From Malachius bipustulatus (lineage: Eukaryota; Arthropoda; Insecta; Coleoptera; Melyridae): a stretch of DNA of 64,000 nucleotides. Location: contig OU342630.1 in NCBI GenBank assembly GCA_910589415.1, positions 81,402,186-81,466,185 of the forward strand. The letters are read 5' to 3'. Under the pieces are notes generated by a model. The model made no database searches. It worked only from the letters and a program-made list of their open reading frames with translations, and was not told the DNA's origin. This document shows, one piece after another, positions 22,859-33,414 of the stretch. The number at the start of each line of letters is the position of its first letter. Within the stretch, counting starts at the first letter, position 1. Position numbers and translations under genes: made by a program.

Positions 22859-23291
22859 TGTGAATTCTGGGGCTGGTAGCTGCAACGGAGAACTGCTCGA
22901 ATTAGAAGTTCTACCACAAAGGTTAAACGCACTATTTTACTTTTCTTGATGAAATACTTTTGAGAAGGTAGAACATATTCCACTTCTTGATCGTTAACAA
23001 ATATGGTTCCAACAAATGTTTATTTGGATTCGCTTGAATCATTATTAATTAAAATTATAGTTCAATAAAATTAAAGACTGGGGTGATTTTCATAAAATAG
23101 GGGTATCCGCACTAATCGTATTTTTATTGAAAAATACATAAATAAATATACAAATTCCTCCAACAATAATAGATTTCTCCAAAAATGAAATATTATGTGA
23201 AAAATATTATTAACAAAATTTTGCTTCAAAGAAAACAATAAAGACCTCAACAAAAGATAAATAACAACATTAATTTCGCCAAGGTAAATTA
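22859..23291. other. Intron sequence and E11 3'UTR
   Basis: AT-rich. A GTGAAAAATATTATT block at about 23197 corresponds to the poly(A) block behind E6 and E8, but here the hexamer is changed and no AATAAA is formed. Confidence 0.4.
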
Positions 23292-23494
23292 TTATAAGTG
23301 CATGAATTCGTGAACAGAACACTCGTCTTTATGCTTGCGTAGAATATGACTAATTAGATGAGCTTTTTGAGCCCCCGAGTAGCTACAAAGTACGCATTGG
23401 AAACTTTTTCTATTTCCGCATTCATAAATTTGATGCCTCCGAAGAGTTTGTTTGAACTTATAAGCTTTTGAACACTTGAGACACTTATATCCAC
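23292..23494 (-). CDS. lola: lola alternative 3' terminal exon E11
   Basis: Acceptor TATTTTGTAG, then GT GGA TAT AAG TGT. 66 residues plus TAA. Finger 1 C2HC (CLKC, YKFKQTLRRH, HQIYEC); finger 2 C2H2 with CVLC in place of the common CPHC, then SYSGAQKAH and HILRKH. The tail KDECSVHEFMHL differs from the others and adds a Cys and a His. No long ATG-started frame exists, so it is visible only through the splice site and finger pattern. Confidence 0.86.
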
Positions 23495-25033
23495 CTACAA
23501 AATAAAGAGATATGTTACAAAATTATTACAGGTACGATATTTCCGAATCAATACGCAGTTTTTCAATTAAATAAAAATTTAAATCACATACTGTACCTAT
23601 ATTACAGTTTATAATAATTATTATTATCTCGATCTCTTTTTTTTAGAAAACGTCAATGGTGAAAACTAAAATTGGCCCTTTTGATTTGGAGTAATTTACG
23701 AAAATCGATTTTCCGATTTTTCGCCTTTCAACTCTCTCTTATTTACTAATGAAATTTGGAGTTGTTTTATTACAATACATATATTATATTTATACATCAA
23801 TTTTTGAGTTGATTTATTAATTTTCATTGCTTTTAAAAAAAAGATACTCACAGTTTTTTATTTATTTTTCTTTATTTACTTACTACGAAAATGACTAAAT
23901 CAAAATTTGAATCTTTCTGAAAAACTTACAACGCCACTGAATTTCATTAAAAAAAGTGCCTCAAAAAAGTGTAAATTATTTCCTTCTAATTTAATAAGTA
24001 AATGAGAGAGAGAGAGTGGAAAGACGATAGCCGTTTTTTCATCATTGACGTTTTCCCAAAAAAAGATATCGAGGATGCGCGATCCATTGTTATGCATCTC
24101 CTATATTATGGAGATTCCCTATTAAACATCGAAATTAAGCGACCCTGTACATACATCATTTTTTGTAAGTTTATAGGTATATGAAACCTCTTATATGAAA
24201 AAATAAACCTCTTACTTTTTTATTATAATAAACATATTATTATTAGCACTTTCAACTCGATAAAAATAGAATAAATTAAAAATAAGTCGAATATTCTTAG
24301 GACACTTATTAACGAAAGTTGAAGGTGTTGAAAGCGAGTAATTGGTAAGAAATATAAAAAAAACACCATTTTAAAGTCAAAATGGATACTTTTACAAAAA
24401 TGATACCGCAAAATAAAAACTTTTGGCCGATTTTCTCGACAATGACTCAACAGACTTAAAATACAACTACAGCAACAGAAGCAGCTTTTTCATCTTAACA
24501 AATGATCTATCTTTGATTTCTCTATAAAAGAGGAGCGGCCAATATTTAAAAATACATGGGTGACTGTCATGATAGAAAAATCGTCTTCAGAGGTGAATAT
24601 CTCGAGAACGGGAGTGTTGGTATCTACTGCTATCTGAGTATCTACTTATCGAACCCTACCGATCCAGAAAGTTACAACAAATTTGACCGGAAGCCAGTTC
24701 CCATAATGATTCTAGTTCTGACTCCTGACTCCAACAGGAAATTTAAACTTCGCCGACTATTCGAGTCAGGAGTCAGAGCTAGAATTTGTAAATTCATTTT
24801 TATTGTACCTCATACTTAAACACTATATCTATGTTGATATTTTCGTTAATAAAGACGATATTATCATTATTTATATTCTGCGGGGTACTTTATAAAAAAT
24901 CAACCATACCTAATAAAAAAATCATAATACCATTTTTCTATAAAGTTGTTAAAAATTTGCATCAATGAAAAAAGAAGACCTACCCACGAGAAAAATAACA
25001 AAATCAATAACCCCAGAGTTAATTATTATTACA
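23495..25033. other. Intron between E12 and E11
   Basis: AT-rich, with a short GA repeat near 24005 and a hairpin at 24709. The 24290-24345 stretch is another copy of the post-exon block seen near 14010. No gene recognised. Confidence 0.4.
24709..24786. repeat. Short hairpin, 22-base stem
   Basis: ATTCTAGTTCTGACTCCTGA and its near-perfect complement (one mismatch over 22 bases) flank a loop of about 34 bases. The length would suit a small-RNA precursor or a MITE relic; the sequence alone cannot decide. Confidence 0.5.
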
Positions 25034-25242
25034 TCAATCATTATGTGATAATAAACTTTTGGCTTCCTTGTCTCCATGCATGTGTTGAATATGACCAATT
25101 AGAGTAGCTTTTTGAGCCCCGCAGTAGCTACAATGTGGACATCGGAAACTTTTCTTATTTCCGCATTCATAAGTCTGATGCCTCCAAAGATTTCTTCTGA
25201 ACTTATAAGTTTTTAAACACTTCGGGCACTTATGAATAAAAC
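25034..25242 (-). CDS. lola: lola alternative 3' terminal exon E12
   Basis: Acceptor CTTTATTGTAG, then GT TTT ATT CAT AAG TGC: one more codon before the first Cys than in most sisters. 68 residues plus TGA. Finger 1 C2HC (CPKC, YKFRRNLWRH, HQTYEC); finger 2 C2H2 (CPHCSYCGAQKATLIGH, HIQHMH), then GDKEAKSLLSHND. It pairs with E14 (shared SYCGAQKA, IGHIQH and a tail ending in ND). Confidence 0.87.
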
Positions 25243-25640
25243 CTACAATAAAGCAATACTTAAGTCATAAAATTTCAGTCTAAATATGTATTGTGCAAAA
25301 AAAATTGATATATAGACATTCAAATTATTGAAAATAAAAATATTACTGCATTAAAAATATAAAAAATTAAAATATTATTAATCTTAAAAAAACTTAGGTT
25401 TTTAAAAACACATTTCAGATATAACTCTGAAGCAATAAGCCATTATTAAGTCAAGATCACGTGATGTTAAAGATCATGATGATTTTATAAAATGTCTGCT
25501 TAAAATATGATTTGTAAATAGATAAATTGGCTGGTAATGCTGGCAACTACATACCTTAATTCTTGTTTATTAATTAACATCCTGATATACGGGTATACTG
25601 CAAGGCTGGTTATTTAAAATATATTAATAAAAACTTTATA
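25243..25640. other. Intron sequence upstream of E12
   Basis: AT-rich, nothing recognised. Confidence 0.4.
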
Positions 25641-26653
25641 TACAGGGGCGTCCCGAAACACTTTCTAAGAAATGCGTCTTTAAAGTATGAAGAATTGTAG
25701 TTATAAAATTAATGAAACTATAAAAATAAGAACTCTTATTTGTAAGTACATAGAGGGCCGGTTGTTCAAACGTTAATTAAAAATTTTCAGATAATTACTG
25801 ATTTTAAAATGCCCTGTATTATCGAACCATTGGTCTGATATTGGTGAAAATGGATTCTGCTCCCTTTAAGAAGAGTTAATTATTGATTAAAAATACAAGA
25901 TCATTGATTATATTCGCCGTATTTTCAAAATTTGCAATTTAAAATCAGTAATTATCTCAAAATTTTTAATTGACGTTTGAACAACCGGCCCAGAGTGTTC
26001 AAACAAGTGTCGAAAAATAAAAAGTGTGATTCCTTAGCGCGTTCTGAGGAAAACAATCGTATTAACATGGGTCGCAAAACCACCGTTTTCGAGAAACAAG
26101 GTCTTAAAAAAATATATTTTGTACACATTTTATCATTAATATTATTTACCTTTTGAGCGCTACTTAAATTTTCTTCCATAAGGCAGTGGCGGAGATTTCA
26201 GGGTTGCTTGAAATTTTTTTGCTCCTGATTTCTACGACACTTTTTTTATTTGTAAGCACATTTTAAACTGTTAATATTTTCTACATATAGAAGGTGCTAC
26301 TGGTCAAAAGTTTTAATGTGAACTGTTTTCGAGAAAAACAACATTTTATGATGAAAAAAAAAATCCACAACATATGTTTTGTTGGTGGACAAAAACATTT
26401 TACGATTTGTTTCACTGCCTCATGAAAAAAATTTAATTAGCCCTCACAACATAGATAATATTAATGACAAGATGTGTACAAAAGCTGTATTCTGTATCTC
26501 AAACGTTTCAAATAACTGAAATTTCTTTTTTTTTGACACCCTGTATCTCGAAAACGGTGGGTTTGCGGGCCCATGTTAATAGGATTTTTTTCTTAGAACG
26601 AGACAGGGAATTACACCTTTCATTTTGCGACACATTTTTCGAAACACCCTGTA
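25641..26653. mobile_element. TACAGGG foldback element with a nested MITE
   Basis: The ends are TACAGGGGCGTCC and the complement of TACAGGGTGTTTCG. The arms pair through AACAAGTGTCG and CGACACATTTT, CATGGG(T/C)CGC and the GTTTTCGAGA stretch. A 237-bp MITE (25755-25991) lies inside the left arm. The open frame at 26464-26706 is non-coding arm sequence. Confidence 0.65.
25755..25991. mobile_element. MITE with ~54-bp terminal inverted repeats
   Basis: The ends are GGGCCGGTTGTTCAAACGTT and its complement; the inverted arms continue through CAGATAATTACTGATTTTAAA. The inner part is AT-rich and non-coding. It was inserted into the foldback element that surrounds it. Confidence 0.75.
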
Positions 26654-27372
26654 TAGATATAAATAATGAAATGCAATATTATACTATTCGTATTTTACCA
26701 CATTAATAATGCAGAAGAACTCAGGGAACATTATTATTCAAAATTTCTAAAATAATTATAAAAGTACCTACGCCAGCTGTCCTAATAGAGCGTGTAAGAC
26801 AGACTATGCTATAGGGCTCTGTCTTGCGTGTATTGCAGCAGGTGGGCAATACAATTATTCCTTCAATACCTATGTTGTTACTTGATTTATTAAATTACAT
26901 ATTTGTTAACCATATTTTATTTCCTTTATTTTCATTGTTCTATTATTCAAAAATCAAAGAAAAAAACACTGTATGTAAGTGTTAATTTTTTTCATTATTT
27001 TAGTGTAAAAAATCAGCCTGTAAAGTTTGGCCTAGCTTACAGTAAAAAACCTTTACAAAAAACTAATTTAAACTCCCAACTTGATGATAATCCTATAAAC
27101 AAAGTAGCACTTTTAGAACAAATGAACTGAATATTGACAATGAAAACATAAAATAAACTAAATAAATTTGATACTTATACTTCGATTAGACACATCTACA
27201 TTCATAAGTTGAAGATGTAGAAAATGATAAATAGGTTAAGATAAGTAAATTTATAAAAAATCAATCATCAATTTTCAAATCAATTTTCTGAAAAAATAAA
27301 CCAATAGAATGAAACAAAACAATGAAAACCTACACACACAAAAATAACAAAGTGGAGCCACAATCAATTATT
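26654..27372. other. Intron and E13 3'UTR
   Basis: AT-rich, with a copy of the post-exon block at about 27180-27240 (TTAGACAC ... GTTGAAGATGTAGAAAATG). No gene seen. Confidence 0.4.
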
Positions 27373-27590
27373 CTAGGGGGCGGTTGTATTTTTGTTAACC
27401 ACAGCACTCTTGGCTTCCTTGTCTTTATGCTTGCGTCGAACGTGATTAATTACATGAATTTTTTGCGCTCCCGAATAGCTACAATGTGGATACTGGAAAT
27501 TTTTCCTATTCCCACATTCATAAGTCTGATGTTTCCAAACTGATGTCCTGAACTTATAAGTTTTACTACATTTCGGGCACTTATATTCCC
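27373..27590 (-). CDS. lola: lola alternative 3' terminal exon E13, finger 2 lacks its first Cys
   Basis: Acceptor TATTTTGTAG, then GG GAA TAT AAG TGC. 71 residues plus TAA. Finger 1 C2HC is complete (CPKC, FRTSVWKH, HQTYEC). Finger 2 should start CPHC but reads FQYPHCSYSG: codon TAT (Tyr) replaces TGT (Cys), while the other three ligands (Cys, His, His of HVRRKH) remain. The rest is open and otherwise normal, with a long tail KEAKSAVVNKNTTAP. This finger would bind zinc poorly or not at all, so the exon may be a recently damaged copy or a one-finger isoform. A single base explains the change. Confidence 0.85.
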
Positions 27591-27701
27591 CTACAAAATA
27601 AAAGAGAAATGTCACAAAAATACATTCCAAATATTTACGAGAAAAAATATGGAACAATTGAATACAAGAATATAAATATTACTATACATAATATTGTAGT
27701 A

Positions 27702-28588
27702 TACAGGGTTAGAACTATTTAAAGGGCCAATACAGGGATATCCTAAACCATTGAAGATACGAGGTCGGTTAAATTAGAGAAAAGTTGCAATATTTTGTGG
27801 CCATCTCGAATCCATCAAAACATGCAAGATATCTGTGACCGTTCCTGAAATATCCTGAAAAAACTGAAAAATCGAGAAAGCTTATTTTTGCCATATCTTT
27901 CTTACCATTCGAAATTAATAAATAATTTTTCGTAAGCCGTTATGAGCTATTTAATTTGAAATTAAAAATTTTCAAAGCCGACTAGATCCCATAGTTTTCA
28001 TAGTCAACTTTCGTTTTTCTTATGGCCGCCATATTGTTTTTTTATTTCGTTCGTTATAAAAAAATAATGGAAACCCAAAAACTAATAAACTTCAAAAAAT
28101 AAATGAAAAAAAATTTTGGCGAAAAATTTTCTGTTTTTCTTTGAAAAAAGAATAATAAGAATTTTCCAATTTTTTTTGTCTAAAATTTATTAATTTTTGG
28201 TTTACATTATTTTTTTCTAATCGAACGACATAAAAAAATAGTATGGCGGTCATAAGAAAAACGAAAGTTGAAACCTCTGGGATCTAGTCGGCTTTGAAAA
28301 TTTTTGAAACATCAGATGAATAGCTCATAACGGCTTACGTACCTAAGCCTACGGAAAATTATTTATTAATTTTCAATGGCAAGAAAGAAATGGCAAAAAT
28401 AAGATTTCTCGATTTTTCAGTTTTTTCAGGATATTTCAGGAACGGTCACAGATATCTTGCATGTTTTGACGGATTCGAGATGGCCACAAAATAGCGCGCA
28501 ACTTTTCTCTAATTTAACCGACCTCGTACCTTCAATGTTTTAGGATATCCCTGCAGTGGCCCTTTAAATACCTAGTTCTAATCCTGTA
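27702..28588. mobile_element. TACAGGG foldback element
   Basis: Inverted arms of about 0.4 kb: the left starts TACAGGGTTAGAAC and passes through GAGGTCGGTTAAATTAGAG and CTGAAAAATCGAGAAA; the right repeats these in reverse. It is flanked by TA. No transposase. Related to the element at 56312, which shares the GGTCGGTTAAATT and CTGAAAAATCGAGA parts. Confidence 0.85.
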
Positions 28589-30098
28589 TAATCATCTTGA
28601 AAAAGTCGCTGCGTTACCGGCAGCCCCCACTTTAATTCCTATTAAAGCCTAGACCAAGCAACTTTGCACTGAGATAAATTGACTGAAATCAATGTGGATT
28701 ATTTTTCTAATTAGCCTGATCGGTGATGCTACATTAAAACACAGTAGGAAGGTATTATGGAATAATAATTGTTCAAAAAAGAAAATATCAGAGTAGAGCA
28801 ATAAAATAACTTTACCGACGACCACCTGCAAACATGACAAATAGAACACATCTTGCGCTGTGTCCTCCGGGTAGTGCATTGCGTGCGATGCAGAGAACGC
28901 ACGCACCGCAAACTTCATGAGAAATTTTGAGAGTATCCAAACTGAATACGGTGTGGTTCATGCGAAAAGATTGTTTCCAATCCAATGATTGCTGCTGCTA
29001 GTACAGCTTCCAACAAACCAGTAGTTTGTTGGAGCTTGAAAGACTTAAAAATCACAGAAAGAAACATGTTACATGTTACTTAAGAGAAAGAAAGAAGACA
29101 ACGACAAATATCACTCTAGAGTTGAAAAGTAAAATATTACACGAGAGTGATATGTATATTAAGTGTAAATGTAAATGTCTTAGGTTATGGAATTTTAAAT
29201 ACTACATATTTTGACGGGTTTTTATGTAATAAATTTAATGATGTAGACCTCAAACAGTAAAATCCAAAAGTTTATCTGACGTTTTCGAAATATTAATTTA
29301 AATCAAAGAACTCATTCATATTGGTGCCAATCTTATTGTTATCCTCGAATATAAGTACAAAATGTACAATTAAATAACGAAGAGAAATCTCTCTATTTGT
29401 TGAAAACTCTATTATACAATTAAAACTGTAGTTACCTAATAATATGACCTATTTTCAATTTCTATAATTCTAAATTGTTGTTTTTTGATGTTTTTCTAAT
29501 TCAATCATGAATTTTCTTTGTAAAGTTTCGAAATAAAAGTATTAAAAAAATTTGATATTGTGCATTAATCTTTGGTCATAAGAAAAATAGTTTACATTAT
29601 TTTTGTGGAAAGTGTAATTTTACATTCGTGGGATTTTCATACTCGGCTGCCACCTCCTACGATACCAATCTCCCACTCGTGTGAAATGGGTCACTTTCCA
29701 CATCGGTAATGTAATATACTATTTGATATTGAAAAATGTGGTTTTATATCCTTTTAACAACACACCAAAATAAAAATAAAATATCTAAACTAATTTCGGA
29801 GATAATAAAAAATACTCAACACTTGAAAAACCAAAAATTCAACGGTAGCAAAAAATTGAAGCCGTTGTGGACATATATTCATATTAACCTTCCTTCATAA
29901 AATGACCCGAGGAATCACATCCGGAAATATTAACATATCATTAAGGTATTAATTTATCAAAAATGAATAATAAAAAATCCTCAAGAATTCCATTTTATGA
30001 AAAATTTTATTAAAAAAATTGTACCTACTTCACAAAAAAAACTGAAAATGAGCAAAATAACAAAATCAATAACGCCACAGTTAATTATTGTAATGGCA
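28589..30098. other. Intron between E14 and E13
   Basis: AT-rich except for a GC-richer patch at about 28815-28920. A stretch at about 29750-29950 resembles the right arm of the foldback at 54111 (ACCCGAGGAATC motif), so it is a decayed copy of that family. Confidence 0.45.
30006..30011 (-). promoter_or_regulatory. Poly(A) signal AATAAA for exon E14
   Basis: AATAAA on the minus strand, 88 bases past the E14 stop, in the context AATAAAATTTTTCAT. Confidence 0.6.
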
Positions 30099-30304
30099 TC
30101 AATCATTATTTGACAATAAACTCTCGGCTTCCTTATCTTTATGCTTGTGTTGGATATGACCGATTAGATGAGCTTTTTGAGCCCCGCAGTAGCTACAATG
30201 TGGACATCGGAAACTTTTCCTATTCCCGCATTCATAAGTCTGATGCCTCCAAAGATTCTGTTTAAACTTATAAGCTTTTGAACACTTCGGGCACTTATTA
30301 TAAC
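30099..30304 (-). CDS. lola: lola alternative 3' terminal exon E14 (last of the duplicated block)
   Basis: Acceptor TTTTATTGTAG, then GT TAT AAT AAG TGC. 67 residues plus TGA. Finger 1 C2HC (CPKC, YKFKQNLWRH, HQTYEC); finger 2 C2H2 (CPHCSYCGAQKAHLIGH, HIQHKH), then KDKEAESLLSNND. Closest to E12. It is the promoter-proximal end of the homogeneous block: the next exon, E15, is 4.2 kb away and belongs to the older type with CDSCGKRY. Confidence 0.88.
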
Positions 30305-30895
30305 CTACAATAAAAAAAATTATTGTTACAAAATTCTAGGCAGTCGACACATTGTAGATCAATATGAAAAACATCTTTTTCAGGAAACATCAGGAAACGA
30401 ATACTTTTTTGACACCTACCGAGTGAACTGAGCATAGTAGAATAGATCTTGGAATAATGGAATAAAAATATTGCTACACACATTAACACAGTTTACAATC
30501 ACAGAAGAACTAACAATTTCTTCTGTGTTAAATCCGTGTTAAAATATGAGCATGGCTTGGTCCCTATTGGATGGGTGAATAATCGTAGTGGTGAAAAGAA
30601 TTCCGTGACCGGTCGGCTCCGGGAGGTATGTTTAAAAAGGGGGTCCCAGCTGCTTCACAGCAGTCGTTAGGTTACGTCAGAGACCCTTGGGCTACTTGAA
30701 AACTTCTGACACTTGGGCTTTACCACAGAAATACAATATTTATTTTTTAGTGGGATATAACAGCTATTTGTGATACAAGTTGCAAAATAGAAGTGCGTTT
30801 TATTAATTCTATATTCTATAGAAGCCATTCTATATTGTCAAAATTTGCTTTAAATTGGCTTTTTTAAATTGAGACACTAGTGCGTAAAATACTAT
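30305..30895. other. Intron sequence upstream of E14
   Basis: AT-rich with a GC-richer stretch at about 30600-30720; nothing recognised. Confidence 0.35.
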
Positions 30896-31036
30896 TGCCC
30901 GTATTCACAAACGATAATTTCCTAAATAATTACGTAATTAATTAAATGAGTGAGATGGAGATATGCAGTTTTTTGGCAAGAGGGGGATAATTGATTACGT
31001 AATTATTTAGGAAATTATCATTTGTGAATACGAGCG
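30896..31036. mobile_element. Palindromic MITE, copy 2 of 2 in the window
   Basis: Same ends and arms as the copy at 10246 (TGCCCGTATTCAC, AATTTCCTAAATAATTACGT), with the unique centre in the opposite orientation. Confidence 0.8.
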
Positions 31037-31100
31037 TATAATTTATTTTATCGTAATGACTACGAATAAAATGTTCCTGTTACAATACTGTCCTGTCCTG

Positions 31101-31629
31101 TCTGAATCCTGTCCTCGGATAACGCGACTCGTGTTGTTCTAGAAACAATTTTTTTATTTTTTATTTTCTCAACAAGCAGTATCTTTGTATTTTTCTACTA
31201 GTAGTCGCAAAATCAGAACTGTTGCCTTTGAATAATAATTTTTGAATAATTTTCTATGTATCCGGTCAAAGTTTTGGTGAGATTTTTGTTTAAGAATAAT
31301 ATGTTGTTTTTTATTTATTTTGTTTGTTCTAATGTATTGCTAGTGTTTCTTGCGTGCGAGAATACATATGCAGTGGTGATAATTAGAAGGCAATACATTA
31401 GAACAAACAAAATAAATAAAAAACAACATATTATTCTTAAACAAAAATCTCACCAAAACTTTGACCGGATACATAGAAAATTATTCAAAAATTATTATTC
31501 AAAGGCAACAGTTCTGATTTTGCGACTACTAGTAGAAAAATACAAAGATACTGCTTGTTGAGAAAATAAAAAATAAAAAAATTGTTTCTAGAACAACACG
31601 AGTCGCATTATCCGAGGACAGGATTCAGA
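31101..31629. repeat. Near-perfect 240-bp inverted repeat with a 49-bp spacer
   Basis: The arms are 31101-31340 and 31390-31629, equal in length, with a single mismatch noticed (AACGCGACTC against AATGCGACTC). The spacer is 31341-31389. The open frame at 31256-31561 spans the hairpin and is not a gene. Such a long perfect stem points to a very recent origin or gene conversion. Confidence 0.9.
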
Positions 31630-33070
31630 GTATCGGTGACTGCATTGAAGCTACTCTTGCAGAAACTGAATGTGTTGTTACTCTTTCCAATCCAATACAT
31701 AGGTATAACGTATATTTCACATTTTTTTAAGAGACAGGGGAAGGGATTAAAAAACATAAAGATCGGTTTATGCAAATTTACGATTTATTAAACTGGAGAT
31801 AACTCACTGTTAAAGTAGCTGTTTATAGGACGAAAAATAAAGATTTACGGTATAGTAAGTTGTAAAGTGGTAATTACTTATGACTACCAATACAATAGGC
31901 TAATTTTCGTTAAAAAAAAATGTACACACAAAATGTTATTTAATGCAAAGAAACAAAAATTTTACACTTGTCAAGCGATGTGTTATAAACAATGCAATCA
32001 CTTTAAGGTCCTGGAAGCTTATTAATTTCAACGGTAAATATTTACATCCACGTATCCTAAGTTCCATCAATTTTTTCTGGACCGAGGAGCGAAATAGGGG
32101 TGCTGGGCATTTCTATTTTTTCTTCGCTTTAAGGGCAAGGAACATCTTCAAAGTTACCAGTAGCACGATTATTATTTTGCATTTGCATTCCAAAAAGCGT
32201 GACATCGATCACTTTTATAGTCCAGATACGTTATGAGTAAGCTTGGAGGCCTTGCATATTTATGTGTATTATGTGGTGCTAACCAGGACCGGACTCCCTA
32301 GAGCGACTTTTAGTGCCGTTTTTTTGCTCACCATGCATTTGCAAAGCAAATGAGTACCTTCCTGGTGTTACTTAAGGTACGTTCTACACCCCTGTATAGG
32401 TGCCATAGTGAAACTGTAGGATATCCAGATGTAAATAATGACCAATTCCACTTTTAGTACGTAACAGTATCAAAAAATTATATTAAACACAAGAAATAAA
32501 TGTATGTCTATAACAACTTAATAGACAATTATTATTGAAGAATCCAGACAAACATGTAAAATAATTATATATACATTTTAGCATGCAATAAATAGTTATT
32601 TATTAACGGATGTAACTAAGTGTTAAAAGTGAGATTTTATTTTGTGAGTCAGAAATTTCACGAACAAAATTAAAATCACTTTTTACCATGTCCATCAAAC
32701 AACTGTTTTTATACAAACTGCTTTTAAAAGACAACAAACAAGACCCAATTTGTAGTTTTTTAGAGGCGTTAATCAAATTTGTATTTCTTAACAAACATCA
32801 ACGACGTAGTAACTAATTAGTTGAAGTTCGAGTTAAAAGTGTCACTTGTGAAAGCAGTTGTATAAAAGTTGTACCTACAAAAAAATGTTGTCTGTCTAAT
32901 AAGACATTTTTGCGTAATTTGCAAAAAAAGAAATGACGTGTCACATTGTAATTAGAAAAAATCAGAACAACGATCTTACTAAAAATTACGAGCACATATT
33001 TATTTACCTCATATGCTACAGCGTGACATTGTAATTAAAAATCTATAGCTTTCAAGTAAATCGTTACATT
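31630..33070. other. Intron region without recognised genes
   Basis: AT-rich; a GC-richer fragment at about 32280-32400 may be repeat-derived. No exon with zinc-finger ligands was found on either strand. Confidence 0.4.
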
Positions 33071-33414
33071 CATTTTATGATTTGAAGAAGAGGAAAGGCA
33101 AGTATACTCAACAACGATTAACGCATAAAAGAGTGAAATGCAGGTCTCATGAGTATAAAGCACATAAAGTGCAATTACTAGCCTGTTAGGTGGGTTCGGA
33201 GCATTCCTCCATGGCCCATAACAGTTGTCATGTTGGCAGTGCCCGAAACTCCAATATAGAGAGCGTACACATCCAACAGCAGAGCCAGCCAGAGTACCAG
33301 AACAAGCACAGACACGTGTTTCGCCCTGTTGGAGCTTAGAGGCTTGTAATTGCATTTTATGTGCTTTATACTCATGAGACCTGCATTTCACTCTTTTACG
33401 CATTTTATGATTTG
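33071..33414. mobile_element. Insertion with inverted arms, GC-rich core and 14-bp flanking direct repeats
   Basis: CATTTTATGATTTG occurs at 33071-33084 and again at 33401-33414. Between them, about 56-bp arms (33121-33178 and 33346-33401, sharing GAAATGCAGGTCTCATGAG) enclose a GC-richer core at about 33180-33345. On the minus strand the core is open and encodes a hydrophobic run (VLVLVLWLALLLDVYALY) and then THLTG before a TAG. The core could be a captured gene fragment; I do not recognise the protein. Confidence 0.55.

Noticed and set aside
10002..30304. A CRISPR-like or satellite array because of the regular recurring blocks
   Set aside because: The repeats are coding exons with splice sites and variable spacing in an insect genome; no short identical direct repeats with unique spacers.
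31256..31561. Plus-strand open frame of 101 codons
   Set aside because: It crosses the loop of a near-perfect hairpin; the second half is the complement of the first.
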